From Altererythrobacter lutimaris (lineage in GTDB: Bacteria; Pseudomonadota; Alphaproteobacteria; Sphingomonadales; Sphingomonadaceae), in the NCBI RefSeq assembly GCF_013371495.1, contig NZ_JABWTA010000001.1, positions 1,302,001 to 1,366,000 of the forward strand: a stretch of 64,000 nucleotides of DNA, given 5' to 3'. The notes under the pieces are model-generated. The model ran no database searches. It was not told the origin of the DNA and saw nothing but the letters and a program-made list of their open reading frames with translations. Positions within the stretch are counted from its first letter, which is position 1. Each line of letters starts with the position of its first letter. A program made the position numbers and the translations under genes. This document shows, piece by piece, positions 26,058 through 34,782 of this stretch.

Positions 26058-27007
26058 TACGCCGCCTCTCCTTTTCTGAGGGTCGGATATTGCGCGCGCA
26101 ATTGCTGAGCCAGTTGGGCTGCCGGCGCCGCCAGTTCATCGCTTTCATCAGCCGCAATGCGGTCCAGCGCCGCTATCCCGCTAAAGGCGTCGAGCGCGAT
26201 CATCTGGCGCACCGCTTCCCAACGCAGATGGGCAGGACCTGAGGCTGCAAGCCGCTGCATCGCAGGAACAGCATCGCTGCGGCCCAACGCGCCGAGCACG
26301 GCGAGCGCCATGCTCGACTGGCTCACACGCTTGTCACCGTCCGATTGCATGAGCAGCGCGCCATCGCTCAGGCGGAGCTCGCGCGTCGGATTTGCTTGTT
26401 CAGGCGTACGGCTCAGCTGGAGCAGGACGAGCCTGCCTTCCACGCTGATCCATTGCCGCATTTCACGGTTGCAATCGAAATGGAAGCTCGCGCCTTCGCT
26501 GACTGTGCTGCGATCACTTCTAAGCGCACCAGTGGCGGGATCTAACCGGCTGAACAGCCCCTCGCCTTGCCCCGCGACAACAATCTCATGCTGTTCGCGG
26601 TCGCTGAAGATCGCGCTGGTCGGCTCGGCCGGCTCTGCCAATTGCTCATACATCGCAATCGACAGCGTCGCGCCATGCTCTGCCAGCAATTGCATAGACC
26701 CATAGCCTGCGCTGTAGGAATAGCGGTACGGGATCTGCGCAAGCGGCTCGTCGCGCAAACCCGCCACATGCCTGCACGACCAAGTGTCGATGAAGCTGCG
26801 CGCTGCACCTGCGCTGCTGACCAAAGCCCTGAGATCGCTCAAGGCCTCCAGCGCATCACCTGCGGCATAACGCGCGAACTGTTGCAGGATTGGCGTAAGC
26901 TCGGGCAAGCTTTTCCAATCCTGCACAGTATGATCCATGGCGTTCTGAGCACGGCGCTGCGCCGCCGGGTCAGCCCGCAGTGCTGCAATCTCAGGGTCTA
27001 TCCGCAT
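26057..27007 (-). CDS. Cupin-like protein with HEAT-like C-terminus
   Basis: A 316-residue protein. The central part (EHGATLSIAMYEQL, then DREQHEIVVAGQGEGLFSRL and VEGRLVLLQLSR) has beta strands with cupin-like spacing, but a clear metal triad is missing, so it may be a non-catalytic partner. The last 100 residues (MALAVLGALGRSDAVPAMQRLA, HLRWEAVRQMIALD) read as HEAT-like helical repeats for protein binding. 26 bases separate it from the peptide gene; its stop overlaps the next start. A peptide-recognition role is inferred. Confidence 0.5.
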   Translation of the reverse strand: MRIDPEIAALRADPAAQRRAQNAMDHTVQDWKSLPELTPILQQFARYAAGDALEALSDLRALVSSAGAARSFIDTWSCRHVAGLRDEPLAQIPYRYSYSAGYGSMQLLAEHGATLSIAMYEQLAEPAEPTSAIFSDREQHEIVVAGQGEGLFSRLDPATGALRSDRSTVSEGASFHFDCNREMRQWISVEGRLVLLQLSRTPEQANPTRELRLSDGALLMQSDGDKRVSQSSMALAVLGALGRSDAVPAMQRLAASGPAHLRWEAVRQMIALDAFSGIAALDRIAADESDELAAPAAQLAQQLRAQYPTLRKGEAA

Positions 27008-27033
27008 GAATCAGTTAGTCCTTCCGGCGTGGA

Positions 27034-27192
27034 TCAAGTCGCAGCCGCTGGGACCTGCTCGTCATAGACGAACACCATGATCGCAATGATCGCATCGGAA
27101 TAGCTCGTCGTGGCTTTGGCAGCGCTGCCGAAAAGGCCGGTTGCTGTGTCCAGACCGGGAAGGCTTTCAAGCGCAATTTTGGGTGTTTTCAT
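27034..27192 (-). CDS. 52-residue peptide, possible modified-peptide precursor
   Basis: A short protein beginning MKTPKIALESLPGLD and ending FVYDEQVPAAAT. AAGGAG lies at good distance from a double ATG (27195 and 27192), which decides the start over longer frames to 27264. It has no cysteine, a small-residue segment (GLFGSAAKATTS) and a hydrophobic stretch (AIIAIMVFVY). It leads a three-gene unit with two cupin-like proteins, so it could be a precursor peptide modified by them, but a small structural protein or toxin-like peptide is also possible. I do not recognise it. Confidence 0.5.
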   Translation of the reverse strand: MKTPKIALESLPGLDTATGLFGSAAKATTSYSDAIIAIMVFVYDEQVPAAAT

Positions 27193-27278
27193 CATCTGCT
27201 CCTTTGCCACTGCGCGAACCCATTGCTCGCTCATGTGGTGAGCCGAAATCTGCGGAAAACTCACCGTGTTAAGAAATT

Positions 27279-27307
27279 AAAATATTGAAAACAAATAACT
27301 TTTGTAA
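27279..27307 (-). promoter_or_regulatory. Candidate promoter of the peptide-cupin operon
   Basis: On the minus strand TTACAA (27307-27302), a spacer of 17 bases and TATTTT (27284-27279) lie in a markedly AT-rich gap (27260-27320), about 80 bases before the peptide ATG. The AT-richness contrasts with the surrounding GC-rich sequence. Confidence 0.45.
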
Positions 27308-27319
27308 TAAGCGCACTTA

Positions 27320-27769
27320 ATGACTGAAACTCCTCCAGTTTTTGATCCGGGCGAAGCATCCAAGCTTTTTTCCCAAGCTGGCCATTCCGGCTGGTTGGGC
27401 CTGCAATACCGCGCGCATGGCGAAAACTGGGTTGAGCTGGAGCTTCCCTGGCGCGACGATTTGCTCGCAGACGAGCAGCGCGAAGTGCTCGCTTCCGGCC
27501 CGATCATCAGCCTGATGGATATGACCAGCGGAATGAGCATCTGGACCGCTGCAAAATCCTTCAAACCCATCGCGACACTTGACCTGAGGGTCGATTATCA
27601 GCGCCCTGCCAAGCCGCGCAGCTCCGTCATCGGGCGCGTCGAATGCTACAAGATGACGCGCTCTGCCGCCTTTGTGCGCGGGATCGCGCATGACGGCGAT
27701 GATGCTGACCCCGTCGCGCATGTCGCAGGCGTTTTCATGACCATCGCAAGGGATCCGCGCCGTGCCTGA
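27320..27769 (+). CDS. PaaI-type hotdog thioesterase
   Basis: A 149-residue hotdog protein. GPIISLMDMTSGMSIW occupies the place of the hotdog helix with its catalytic acidic residue; LRVDYQRPAKPRSSVIGRVECYKMTRSAAFVRGIAHD, spread over two strands, is the usual following sheet. It probably hydrolyses acyl- or aryl-CoA thioesters. It overlaps a second paralogue-like gene by 8 bases, so the pair may form a heteromer. Divergent from the peptide operon. Confidence 0.8.
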   Translation: MTETPPVFDPGEASKLFSQAGHSGWLGLQYRAHGENWVELELPWRDDLLADEQREVLASGPIISLMDMTSGMSIWTAAKSFKPIATLDLRVDYQRPAKPRSSVIGRVECYKMTRSAAFVRGIAHDGDDADPVAHVAGVFMTIARDPRRA

Positions 27770-28175
27770 GCCCAAGCCATTTTCTGACCCGATCACGCCT
27801 TACGCACGGTCCATGGGCATTGAAGTCGAAGGCGAGCTCGATGGAGCGCCGCTGCTCGCGATGGATTTCGAGCGGCTAGTGGAAGGCCGTCCTGGCCATT
27901 TGCACGGCGGCGCGACCAGCGGCTTGCTGGAGACAGCGGGCTATGCAGCGCTCGGCGCGCGCTTAAATGAGGACGATCGCTATCCGCGCCTCAAACCGAT
28001 CAACATCACTGTGCAGTTCCTAAGCGCTGGCAAGCCCAAGCGGACCTATGCGCTGGGACGGATCACGCGGCTGGGTCGGCGCAACGCCAATCTCACTGTG
28101 GAAGCGTGGCAGGACGACCGCTCTCGCCCCATCGCAAGCGCGGTTATGAACATCCTTATGGTTGATCCGGACTGA
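27762..28175 (+). CDS. PaaI-type hotdog thioesterase, second copy
   Basis: A 137-residue protein starting at a GTG inside the previous gene. RPGHLHGGATSGLLETAGYAAL is the classic HGG motif with its acidic residue; INITVQFLSAGKPKRTYALGRITRLGRR (two strands) follows. The partner upstream lacks HGG, so this subunit looks closer to the standard family. It ends flush against the convergent PBP1A gene. Confidence 0.82.
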   Translation: MPEPKPFSDPITPYARSMGIEVEGELDGAPLLAMDFERLVEGRPGHLHGGATSGLLETAGYAALGARLNEDDRYPRLKPINITVQFLSAGKPKRTYALGRITRLGRRNANLTVEAWQDDRSRPIASAVMNILMVDPD

Positions 28176-30341
28176 TTATCGATCTGGCTGGCGCTCTCGC
28201 CGTTCGACTTCGGCTCCAAGCCTTTCAAGCGCTTCTTCCAAGCGTCTTTCATCAAGGCTGATCCCGTCTTCGCTAAGGATGATTTCAAGCGGAATGCCTT
28301 CCGCTTCGCCGGAGATCACAACCGCGCCTTCGCGCAAGTTTACTTCCAGATCGCTGCCATCGATCGGGATCGTGACATTGTCTGGCACATCGAGTGGTTG
28401 GATAGGTCCTGAAGGGTCCGGAGCATCAACCGCAGGTGCAGCTTCGGCTGAGATCGCGCCGGTCATGAAGTCGCGCCAGATCCGCGCAGGCAGGCCTCCG
28501 CCTGTCACACGCTCGAGCGGCGAGTTGTCATCATTCCCGACCCACACGCCAACCACCAGACCGCCCGCATACCCAACGAACAAAGCGTCGCGATAATTCT
28601 GCGTCGTGCCGGTCTTGCCATAATTCGGAATCGTCAGAGCTGCCGCACGGCCTGTGCCTTTGTTGACGGAAGCGCGCAGCAAGCGCTCGATCGCGTCATG
28701 CTCATTGCCCGAAAGGCTATCTTCATCGCTGAAGAACCATTCTGTCCAACCTTTCTCCTCCGGCGTGAAAGCAACAGGCGCGATGGGGAAACGGTTTGCG
28801 GCAATCCCCGCATAGGCGGAAGTCAGCTCCAGCAAGCTCATGCTGGTTGTGCCGAGCGCAAGGCTGGGATCACCCACCGGCATGTCAGCAGTTACGCCGA
28901 GCTCGCGAGCTGTATCGATCACACGCTCGCTGCCAATCTGATTGAACAGCCGAACCGTCGCAACATTGCTCGATTGCGCGAACGCTTCTTCCAGCGAGAT
29001 TGTGTCCGAGTATTTGTCGCCAGCATTTTTCGGCCGGTAACTACCTGTTTCAATGGGTGTATTTTCGATCCTGTCGCCAGGATCCATGCCCGCTTCGATA
29101 GCGGCAAGATACGTGAATAGCTTGAAGGTCGAACCGGGCTGACGTTTCGCTTGCGTCGCGCGATTGAACGGAGATGTCGCATAATCCTTACCGCCAATCA
29201 TCGCGACGACTTCACCGTTGGGACGCATGGCCACAAGCGCGACTTGCGCATTACCGAGAGCGGCTTTGGACACAACTTGCGATGCGAGCCTTTGCAAGCC
29301 TGCATCTAGCGTCGTCGTCAGCGTCTGCTTGGCATAGCTGCGCTCTGCCGTTTTACGCACACTCGGCAGAACCCAGTCCGCAAAATATGTACCGGTCGGC
29401 AGCGTGTTGCGAGTGCGGATGTCGAGCTCGGGCGATGGCAGCGCGACTGCCCGCTCTGGCGTGAGATACCCTTCTTCCGCCATCGCATTGATGACGAGCC
29501 GCATGCGCGCTTCAGCCCCTTCATAATTGCGATTAGGCGCGAGACGTGAAGGCGCTTTCAACAAGCCGGCGAGCATCGCGGCTTGTTCTGGCTTCAAGTT
29601 TTCAGGCTGACGATAGAAGTAATGCAGGCTGGCTGCGCGCAGACCGTACTGGTTATCGCCAAAATAGGCGTTGGAGAGATAGCGTTCGAGGATCTCATCC
29701 TTGGTCAGCCACCCCTCTAACCAGAACGCGATCAGCATCTCTCGCGCTTTGCGGGTCAGGCTTCGCTCGGGCGTGAGGAAAGTGAACTTCGCAAGCTGCT
29801 GTGTGATGGTGCTGCCGCCTTGGGTCGGCCCGCCTGTAGCGTTCGAGATCGCTGCGCGCGCAAGGCCACGCGGATCAACGCCCCAATGCGAATAAAACCG
29901 GCGGTCTTCAATCGAAAGAAACGCGCCGACGACATGTTCGGGCAGGTCTTCGACTTCCACCGGCGCTTCGACATTTGCACCGCTGCGCGCAATCGGTGTG
30001 CCATCGCTTGCCAGCAAAGTGATTTGCGGCGGCGCAATCGGCTCAAGCGATTTGGACAAAGGCGCTGTGAAAGCGAGCCACCCAACCGCGATAATGAAGA
30101 GGAACAATAATGCCGCGACAATCCGCACAAACCAGCGGCGCTTACGCCCTTTGGGCTTGGATGGCGGCGCATCGAAACCGCCATCGCTCGCATCATCATA
30201 ATCGAGATCAAAGTCGCGGTCGAACTGATCGAGCTGGCTGCCCCAGGGGTCTTGCGTCGCATAATAGCCAGGCGCAGCGCCGCCGGTTGCGGACAGACGC
30301 ACTCGATTTACCCCGCGCGATTTTCTCAGCCATGCGAACAT
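28176..30341 (-). CDS. Penicillin-binding protein 1A-type, bifunctional
   Basis: Class A PBP that polymerises and crosslinks peptidoglycan in the periplasm. 721 residues: cytoplasmic acidic head, one membrane helix near 71-92, GT51 glycosyltransferase with EDRRF (145-149) and GGSTITQQLAK, then transpeptidase with SxxK (S404-K407 in PGSTFKLF), SSN (457-459) and KTGTT (576-580). A C-terminal tail of about 100 residues is proline/acidic. All catalytic motifs are intact. It lies 36 bases past the cobS stop on the same strand. Confidence 0.93.
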   Translation of the reverse strand: MFAWLRKSRGVNRVRLSATGGAAPGYYATQDPWGSQLDQFDRDFDLDYDDASDGGFDAPPSKPKGRKRRWFVRIVAALLFLFIIAVGWLAFTAPLSKSLEPIAPPQITLLASDGTPIARSGANVEAPVEVEDLPEHVVGAFLSIEDRRFYSHWGVDPRGLARAAISNATGGPTQGGSTITQQLAKFTFLTPERSLTRKAREMLIAFWLEGWLTKDEILERYLSNAYFGDNQYGLRAASLHYFYRQPENLKPEQAAMLAGLLKAPSRLAPNRNYEGAEARMRLVINAMAEEGYLTPERAVALPSPELDIRTRNTLPTGTYFADWVLPSVRKTAERSYAKQTLTTTLDAGLQRLASQVVSKAALGNAQVALVAMRPNGEVVAMIGGKDYATSPFNRATQAKRQPGSTFKLFTYLAAIEAGMDPGDRIENTPIETGSYRPKNAGDKYSDTISLEEAFAQSSNVATVRLFNQIGSERVIDTARELGVTADMPVGDPSLALGTTSMSLLELTSAYAGIAANRFPIAPVAFTPEEKGWTEWFFSDEDSLSGNEHDAIERLLRASVNKGTGRAAALTIPNYGKTGTTQNYRDALFVGYAGGLVVGVWVGNDDNSPLERVTGGGLPARIWRDFMTGAISAEAAPAVDAPDPSGPIQPLDVPDNVTIPIDGSDLEVNLREGAVVISGEAEGIPLEIILSEDGISLDERRLEEALERLGAEVERRERQPDR

Positions 30342-30377
30342 GCTGACTGTATTATCCTAACAATACAGCAAAGGCAA

Positions 30378-31370
30378 TCAGGCTGTTTTCGCAGCGCCGC
30401 TTGGCAAGTCTTCGCCAAAGACACGCTGGTAATATTCGCTCACGAGCATGCGTTCTGCCTCATCGCATTTGTTGAGGAAGCTGAGGCGGAAAGCAAACCC
30501 GACCGAGTTGAAGATTTCAGCGTTCTGCGCCCAGGTCATAACGGTACGCGGGCTCATCACAGTCGAGATATCGCCATTCATGAAGCCCTGGCGGGTGAGG
30601 TCTGCGACCTTGATCATATCCGCGATGACCTTGTCATCGGTCTCAGGGCTCTTCGATTTAACGATCTTCTGCTCGACCTCAGCTTCGAGATAGTTGAGCG
30701 CAACGACGATGTTCCAACGGTCCATCTGTGCCTGGTTGATCGCTTGCGTGCCGTGATAGAGCCCGCTGGTATCGCCGAGGCCGACCGTGTTGGTCGTCGC
30801 GAACAGGCGGAAGTGCGGATCCGGGACGATAACCTTGTTCTGGTCGAGCAACGTCAGCGCGCCTTGCGCTTCGAGAACGCGCTGGATCACGAACATGACG
30901 TCCGGACGGCCGGCATCATATTCGTCGAAGGTCAGCGCAACGGGGTGTTGCAGCGCCCAAGGCAGGATGCCTTCCTTGAACTCCGTGACCTGAAGCCCGT
31001 CTTTCAACACGATAGCGTCTCGGCCAACCAGGTCGATACGGCTGATATGCGCATCGAGGTTCACGCGCACCGACGGCCATTTAAGCCGCGCGGCGACTTG
31101 TTCGATATGCGTCGACTTACCGGTACCGTGATAGCCCTGGACCATCACGCGGCGGTTGTGCGCAAAACCCGCAAGGATCGCGAGCGTCGTATCTGGATCG
31201 AACACATAGTTCTCGTCCAGATCCGGCACGCGGTCGTCCTTCAGGCTGAAGGCAGGCACTTGCCAGTCGACATCGATTCCGAACGTGTCGCGCACGTCGA
31301 TGTCTGTGTCGGGTGCAGGAAAGAGCGTTTTGTCCGCTCCGTCGATTCCAGTTTCAAATACGCTATTCAT
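30378..31370 (-). CDS. cobS: CobS-like AAA+ ATPase (cobaltochelatase subunit)
   Basis: A 330-residue MoxR-group AAA+ protein. The Walker A motif is GYHGTGKST (79-87), Walker [11 protein letters not shown], and sensor LFATTNTVG. Length and sequence fit CobS, which with CobT and CobN inserts cobalt in the aerobic B12 route. The usual partner cobT does not follow; PBP1A does. ATG at 31370 is chosen over 31409 because MNSVFETG matches the normal start. BolA and J-protein genes, often neighbours of cobS in alphaproteobacteria, lie 3.5-4 kb away. Confidence 0.88.
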   Translation of the reverse strand: MNSVFETGIDGADKTLFPAPDTDIDVRDTFGIDVDWQVPAFSLKDDRVPDLDENYVFDPDTTLAILAGFAHNRRVMVQGYHGTGKSTHIEQVAARLKWPSVRVNLDAHISRIDLVGRDAIVLKDGLQVTEFKEGILPWALQHPVALTFDEYDAGRPDVMFVIQRVLEAQGALTLLDQNKVIVPDPHFRLFATTNTVGLGDTSGLYHGTQAINQAQMDRWNIVVALNYLEAEVEQKIVKSKSPETDDKVIADMIKVADLTRQGFMNGDISTVMSPRTVMTWAQNAEIFNSVGFAFRLSFLNKCDEAERMLVSEYYQRVFGEDLPSGAAKTA

Positions 31371-31439
31371 TTCGCGAAAACGGTTAGCCGCGTCTTTGCA
31401 AGGCTGCAAGCGATGAGGCCGCGATTGTGCCGTGCTGCG

Positions 31440-32135
31440 TCAATCCACATGTGGAGATTGCCAGCCATGCTGCGCAATTTCAGCCAGGTGGCCGGTCTTG
31501 ATCCAGACTCGTGCGCCGCCCGTTTCGGCTCTGAATGTTTCTGACGCACCCGGCGGCAATCTGATCCAGTCGTGCTTTGCGAAGCTGTCGGCGTTCCATT
31601 CGATCGCGCCTTCAAGGACCAACAATTCTGCACCTGCGCCCGCATCGAGAATTTTGGACGCCCCTGGTTCCCAATGCTCGATCATCACGGTTTCGCCTGG
31701 TACTTGATGGATTGTGGCCTGGTTGATGCCAGGCTGCCCTTCAAGTGCGGCCAGCTCGACATCGTTGAGGTCAATCGCGACCTGCGCATCGTCATCATGC
31801 GCGAATTGCCAGAGCTTTACAAAGATCGTGCAACCGTCATCTGCGCGCGGAATGTGACGCGTGCCGATCGGATTGCGGACATATGTGCCTGCGGGATAGT
31901 CGCCGTGCTCATCCTGAAAGGTGCCTTCGAGCACGATGAATTCCTCGCCGCCTGAATGCGTGTGGGCGGAAAAATGGCTACCCGGCGCATAACGCACGAT
32001 GCTCGTTGCGCGCGCGACCTCCCCACCAATGCGGTCGAGCATGGGGCGTTCGACCCCCGCTATGGGCGATGGAGTCCACGCTAGCAGGCTTGAGTGGACG
32101 CCGACTGCCTCACTGAACTCCGCATTGATTTTCAT
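31440..32135 (-). CDS. Double-cupin ChrR-like protein
   Basis: A 231-residue protein with two cupin domains. The first has SHFSAHTHSGGEEFIVLEG, then RHIPRADDGCTIFVKLWQF, as in ChrR-type anti-sigma cupins; the second (EHWEPGASKILDAGAGAELLVLEG) is degenerate in metal residues. No N-terminal zinc anti-sigma domain is present, so a role as enzyme or sensor is more likely than sigma inhibition. It diverges from a TetR gene with two operators in the gap, which suggests TetR control. Confidence 0.72.
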   Translation of the reverse strand: MKINAEFSEAVGVHSSLLAWTPSPIAGVERPMLDRIGGEVARATSIVRYAPGSHFSAHTHSGGEEFIVLEGTFQDEHGDYPAGTYVRNPIGTRHIPRADDGCTIFVKLWQFAHDDDAQVAIDLNDVELAALEGQPGINQATIHQVPGETVMIEHWEPGASKILDAGAGAELLVLEGAIEWNADSFAKHDWIRLPPGASETFRAETGGARVWIKTGHLAEIAQHGWQSPHVD

Positions 32136-32165
32136 AGCATTTTCCACTTATCCACATGCCAGCCT

Positions 32166-32223
32166 ACCTAGTAGTAGGCAGAGTTTTCACTTGCCTTGAA
32201 ACAGTCAACCTACTAGTAGGCAG
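32166..32223. promoter_or_regulatory. Paired TetR operators
   Basis: Two 16-base sites, ACCTAGTAGTAGGCAG (32166-32181) and ACCTACTAGTAGGCAG (32208-32223), differ at one base and are exactly 42 bases apart, four helical turns. The second contains the perfect palindrome CCTACTAGTAGG. They lie between the divergent cupin and TetR genes. Confidence 0.7.
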
Positions 32224-32251
32224 GCGCAATTTCCAGTGGAGAATCCTCGCT

Positions 32252-32815
32252 TTGAGCACGCAGGAGCAGCTTGTTGATATCGGCGAAACGCTGATGCGCG
32301 AGCGAGGCTATGGCGGCTTCAGCTTTGCGGACCTTGCGCGCGAAACCGGCATCAGAAAGGCCAGTGTCCACCACCATTTTGCGACCAAAGCCGATTTCGG
32401 CATCGCTGTCCTGATCCGCTATGCTGAGCGAATGCGCGCACTTCTTGAGATGTTCGCGAACAGCCGCTCTGGCGGCCAAGCGCTATACAAGCTGATCAAC
32501 CTCTATCGCGAAATGCTGAGCGACAGCGAGCATCTGTGCCTGTGCGTCGCTTTGGCAGGCGACCGCACAATTTTGAGCGAGCGCATGCACGCCGTCCTCG
32601 CGCAGACCAATGCGGCGACCGCCAGCTGGATCGAAAGCGTGCTACTGACTGGGCGCAAGGACCGTTCGATTTCGGTCGGCGGAGACCCCGCTGAAGAAGC
32701 GTGGGCGATCCTCGCCCATTTGCAAGGGGCGCAGTTGCTCGCTCGTGCGGCAGGAGAAGTTGAGCAATTCGATAAGGCGCTTGTCACACTGATGACGCGG
32801 ATCAATCGATATTGA
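32252..32815 (+). CDS. TetR-family regulator
   Basis: A 187-residue regulator. The helix-turn-helix is FSFADLARETGIRKASVHHHF, read in two parts, near residues 20-45, followed by a C-terminal ligand domain with YREMLSDSEHLCLCVALAGD. No ATG fits the N-terminus; TTG at 32252, with GGAG 10 bases upstream, is chosen and gives LSTQEQLVDIGETLMRERG. It diverges from the cupin gene and probably binds the two operator copies at 32166 and 32208, controlling itself and the cupin. Confidence 0.8.
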   Translation: MSTQEQLVDIGETLMRERGYGGFSFADLARETGIRKASVHHHFATKADFGIAVLIRYAERMRALLEMFANSRSGGQALYKLINLYREMLSDSEHLCLCVALAGDRTILSERMHAVLAQTNAATASWIESVLLTGRKDRSISVGGDPAEEAWAILAHLQGAQLLARAAGEVEQFDKALVTLMTRINRY

Positions 32816-32874
32816 GAGCGGCCCATAACGCGTGTGGACTGGAAACCCGTCCCGCCCTCGCTTAGATTACCTTA

Positions 32875-33714
32875 ATGGCTGATCCCGTTGAATCTCTGCG
32901 CTTAAAGCTCGTCGAGCAAGTGCGCGGCGTTTTCAACGACACCGCTTCAGGCCAAGAGCCGGTTCCGCCATCCGACGACGCGCTGTTCGAGAAGGACACG
33001 CCCATCCGCATGGTCCATGCAGATCTCGTCGGCATGATGGTCGGCGGCATTCGCGGACTTCTGCTGCAAATGCTTCACCCGCACGCGCTGCAAGGCGTGC
33101 TCGACCATTCCAACTTTCGCGAGGATATGCATGGGCGACTCAGACGTACCGCGCGCTTTATTGCTGTAACGACATTCGGTCACCGTGACGATGCTAGAGC
33201 CGCGATCGAGCGCGTTAATCGCATCCATGCGAAGGTCACAGGCACGTTACCGGACGGGAATACCTACGAAGCGACCAATCCGCGCACGCTCGCCTGGGTT
33301 CATGTGACCGAAGCGACGAGCTTCCTTGCCGGATATAAACGCCATGTCCGTCCGGACATGCCCAACCACGAGCAGGACGAGTATTTTCGCCAGTTCGCCA
33401 TTATCGCGCGAGCACTCGGGGCCGATCCAGTCCCTGAAACACGCAGTGAAGCCGAGGCGTTGTTCCGCGAACTCCGTGTTGATCTGCGCACATCAGCGGA
33501 AGCACGCGAAGTCGCTCAACTGGTGCTGAACCAGAAACCGCCGGGAACGCCGCCCGGCCTGCAAGCGATGCTCGGCGCCGAGGCGGTTGCGATGCTGCCA
33601 AGCTTTGCGCGCTCCATGCTCGGTCTGACGCGCCCCGGGCTTGCGACCATCCCTGCACGCGCGGCCACATGGGGCATGGGCAAGACGCTGCGCTGGGCGT
33701 TCAAACAGAACTGA
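32875..33714 (+). CDS. MpaB-family oxygenase-like protein
   Basis: A 279-residue protein of the DUF2236 (MpaB, latex-clearing protein) family, haem b oxygenases in the known cases. IRGLLLQMLHPHALQGVLDH near the N-terminus and ARFIAVTTFG, then AWVHVTEATSFLAGY and PNHEQDEYFRQFAIIARALG, are family segments with the conserved histidines. No signal peptide, so cytoplasmic. The substrate is unknown. It stands alone between two plus-strand genes. Confidence 0.8.
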   Translation: MADPVESLRLKLVEQVRGVFNDTASGQEPVPPSDDALFEKDTPIRMVHADLVGMMVGGIRGLLLQMLHPHALQGVLDHSNFREDMHGRLRRTARFIAVTTFGHRDDARAAIERVNRIHAKVTGTLPDGNTYEATNPRTLAWVHVTEATSFLAGYKRHVRPDMPNHEQDEYFRQFAIIARALGADPVPETRSEAEALFRELRVDLRTSAEAREVAQLVLNQKPPGTPPGLQAMLGAEAVAMLPSFARSMLGLTRPGLATIPARAATWGMGKTLRWAFKQN

Positions 33715-33778
33715 TCGAGCAGAATTTATACGTTGGAAGCGCGCTTCGTGATATAAGCGCCGCAGAAGGAGAGGGCTT

Positions 33779-34138
33779 ATGTACATTCAAGGTTTTGTCA
33801 TCGCAGTGCCCGAAGGCAAGAAGGAAGCGTATCGCGAGCTGGCGGAAAAATCCGCCGGAAAATTTGCGGAATATGGCGTCTCGGAAATCGTTGAAGCATG
33901 GGAAGACAATGTGACGGATGGAAAGGTCACCGACTTCCGCATGGCCGTTAAAGCCGAGCCGGGCGAAAAGATTGTTTTCTCGTGGATGATCTGGCCGGAC
34001 AAAGAAACGTGCGAAGCTGCTCATGCGAAAATGGAGAATGACGACTTCTGGACCACAGAAATGGGTGAAATGCCGTTTGACGGTATGCGCATGATCTGGG
34101 GCGGGTTTTCACCGCTATTGGTTCAAGGCCGCGACTAA
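33779..34138 (+). CDS. DUF1428 family protein
   Basis: A 119-residue dimeric alpha/beta-barrel-like protein. MYIQGFVIAVPEGKKEAYRE opens as in the family, then VVEAWE-like EIVEAWEDNVTDGKVTDF, and MPFDGMRMIWGGFSPLL ends it. Function of DUF1428 is unknown. GGAGAGGG precedes the ATG. It is 9-12 bases from the GST gene and is likely co-transcribed. Confidence 0.85.
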   Translation: MYIQGFVIAVPEGKKEAYRELAEKSAGKFAEYGVSEIVEAWEDNVTDGKVTDFRMAVKAEPGEKIVFSWMIWPDKETCEAAHAKMENDDFWTTEMGEMPFDGMRMIWGGFSPLLVQGRD

Positions 34139-34149
34139 AGAGCTGATTG

Positions 34150-34782
34150 ATGGCAGAATTTACATTCTACACTGTCGCGATGAGCCGTGGACAGATTGCG
34201 CGCTGGGCGCTGCACGAGGCGGGCGCGGATTACGAACACGTTATGATGGAGTGGGCGACAAGGCCTGAAAGCTTCAAGGGTCTCAATCCGATGAACAAGG
34301 TCCCGTGCCTGGTCCATCATCACAGCGATCATGACCATGTCGTGACGGAAACCGCGGCGATTTGCCACTATCTCGCTGAGACCAACCCGGATGCGGGTTT
34401 GCTGCCTGATGCACATGAGCGTGCTGCCTATTTCCGCTGGCTGTTCTTCGCGGCAGGGCCGTTGGAACAAGCGGTCTTGTCGAGGGCAATGGGTTGGGAC
34501 GTGCCACAGGAAAGGGAGGCAACCGCAGGCTTCGGATCGATGGAACGTACACTTGATGCAGTCGATAGCTGGCTTTCCGCGAACGACTATGCAGCTGGCA
34601 ACCGCTTCACGATGGCCGATGTTTACTTTGGCAGCCAGATCGACTGGGGTCTGATGTTCGGCTCGATCCCGACCCGGCCTTCTTTTGAGGCTTACGCGGA
34701 GCGTATTCGCGCTCGACCCAAATATTCAGAAGCCAAAGCCATCGACGCAAAGATTATCGCGGAGGCAGCCGAAGACAGCTAA
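34150..34782 (+). CDS. Glutathione S-transferase family protein
   Basis: A 210-residue GST. The thioredoxin-fold half has FYTVAMSRGQIARWALHEAG with serine 10-12 in the catalytic region, NPMNKVPCLV as the cis-proline loop and TETAAICHYLAE as the glutathione-binding segment; the helical half carries NRFTMADVYFGSQI, the N-capping box. The substrate is unknown. ATG at 34150 is preferred over TTG at 34147. The stop overlaps the convergent J-protein gene. Confidence 0.9.
   Translation: MAEFTFYTVAMSRGQIARWALHEAGADYEHVMMEWATRPESFKGLNPMNKVPCLVHHHSDHDHVVTETAAICHYLAETNPDAGLLPDAHERAAYFRWLFFAAGPLEQAVLSRAMGWDVPQEREATAGFGSMERTLDAVDSWLSANDYAAGNRFTMADVYFGSQIDWGLMFGSIPTRPSFEAYAERIRARPKYSEAKAIDAKIIAEAAEDS

Noticed and set aside
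30252..31544. 430-residue plus-strand open frame
   Set aside because: It runs antisense across the PBP1A start, all of cobS and the cupin end, and shows no recognisable motif.
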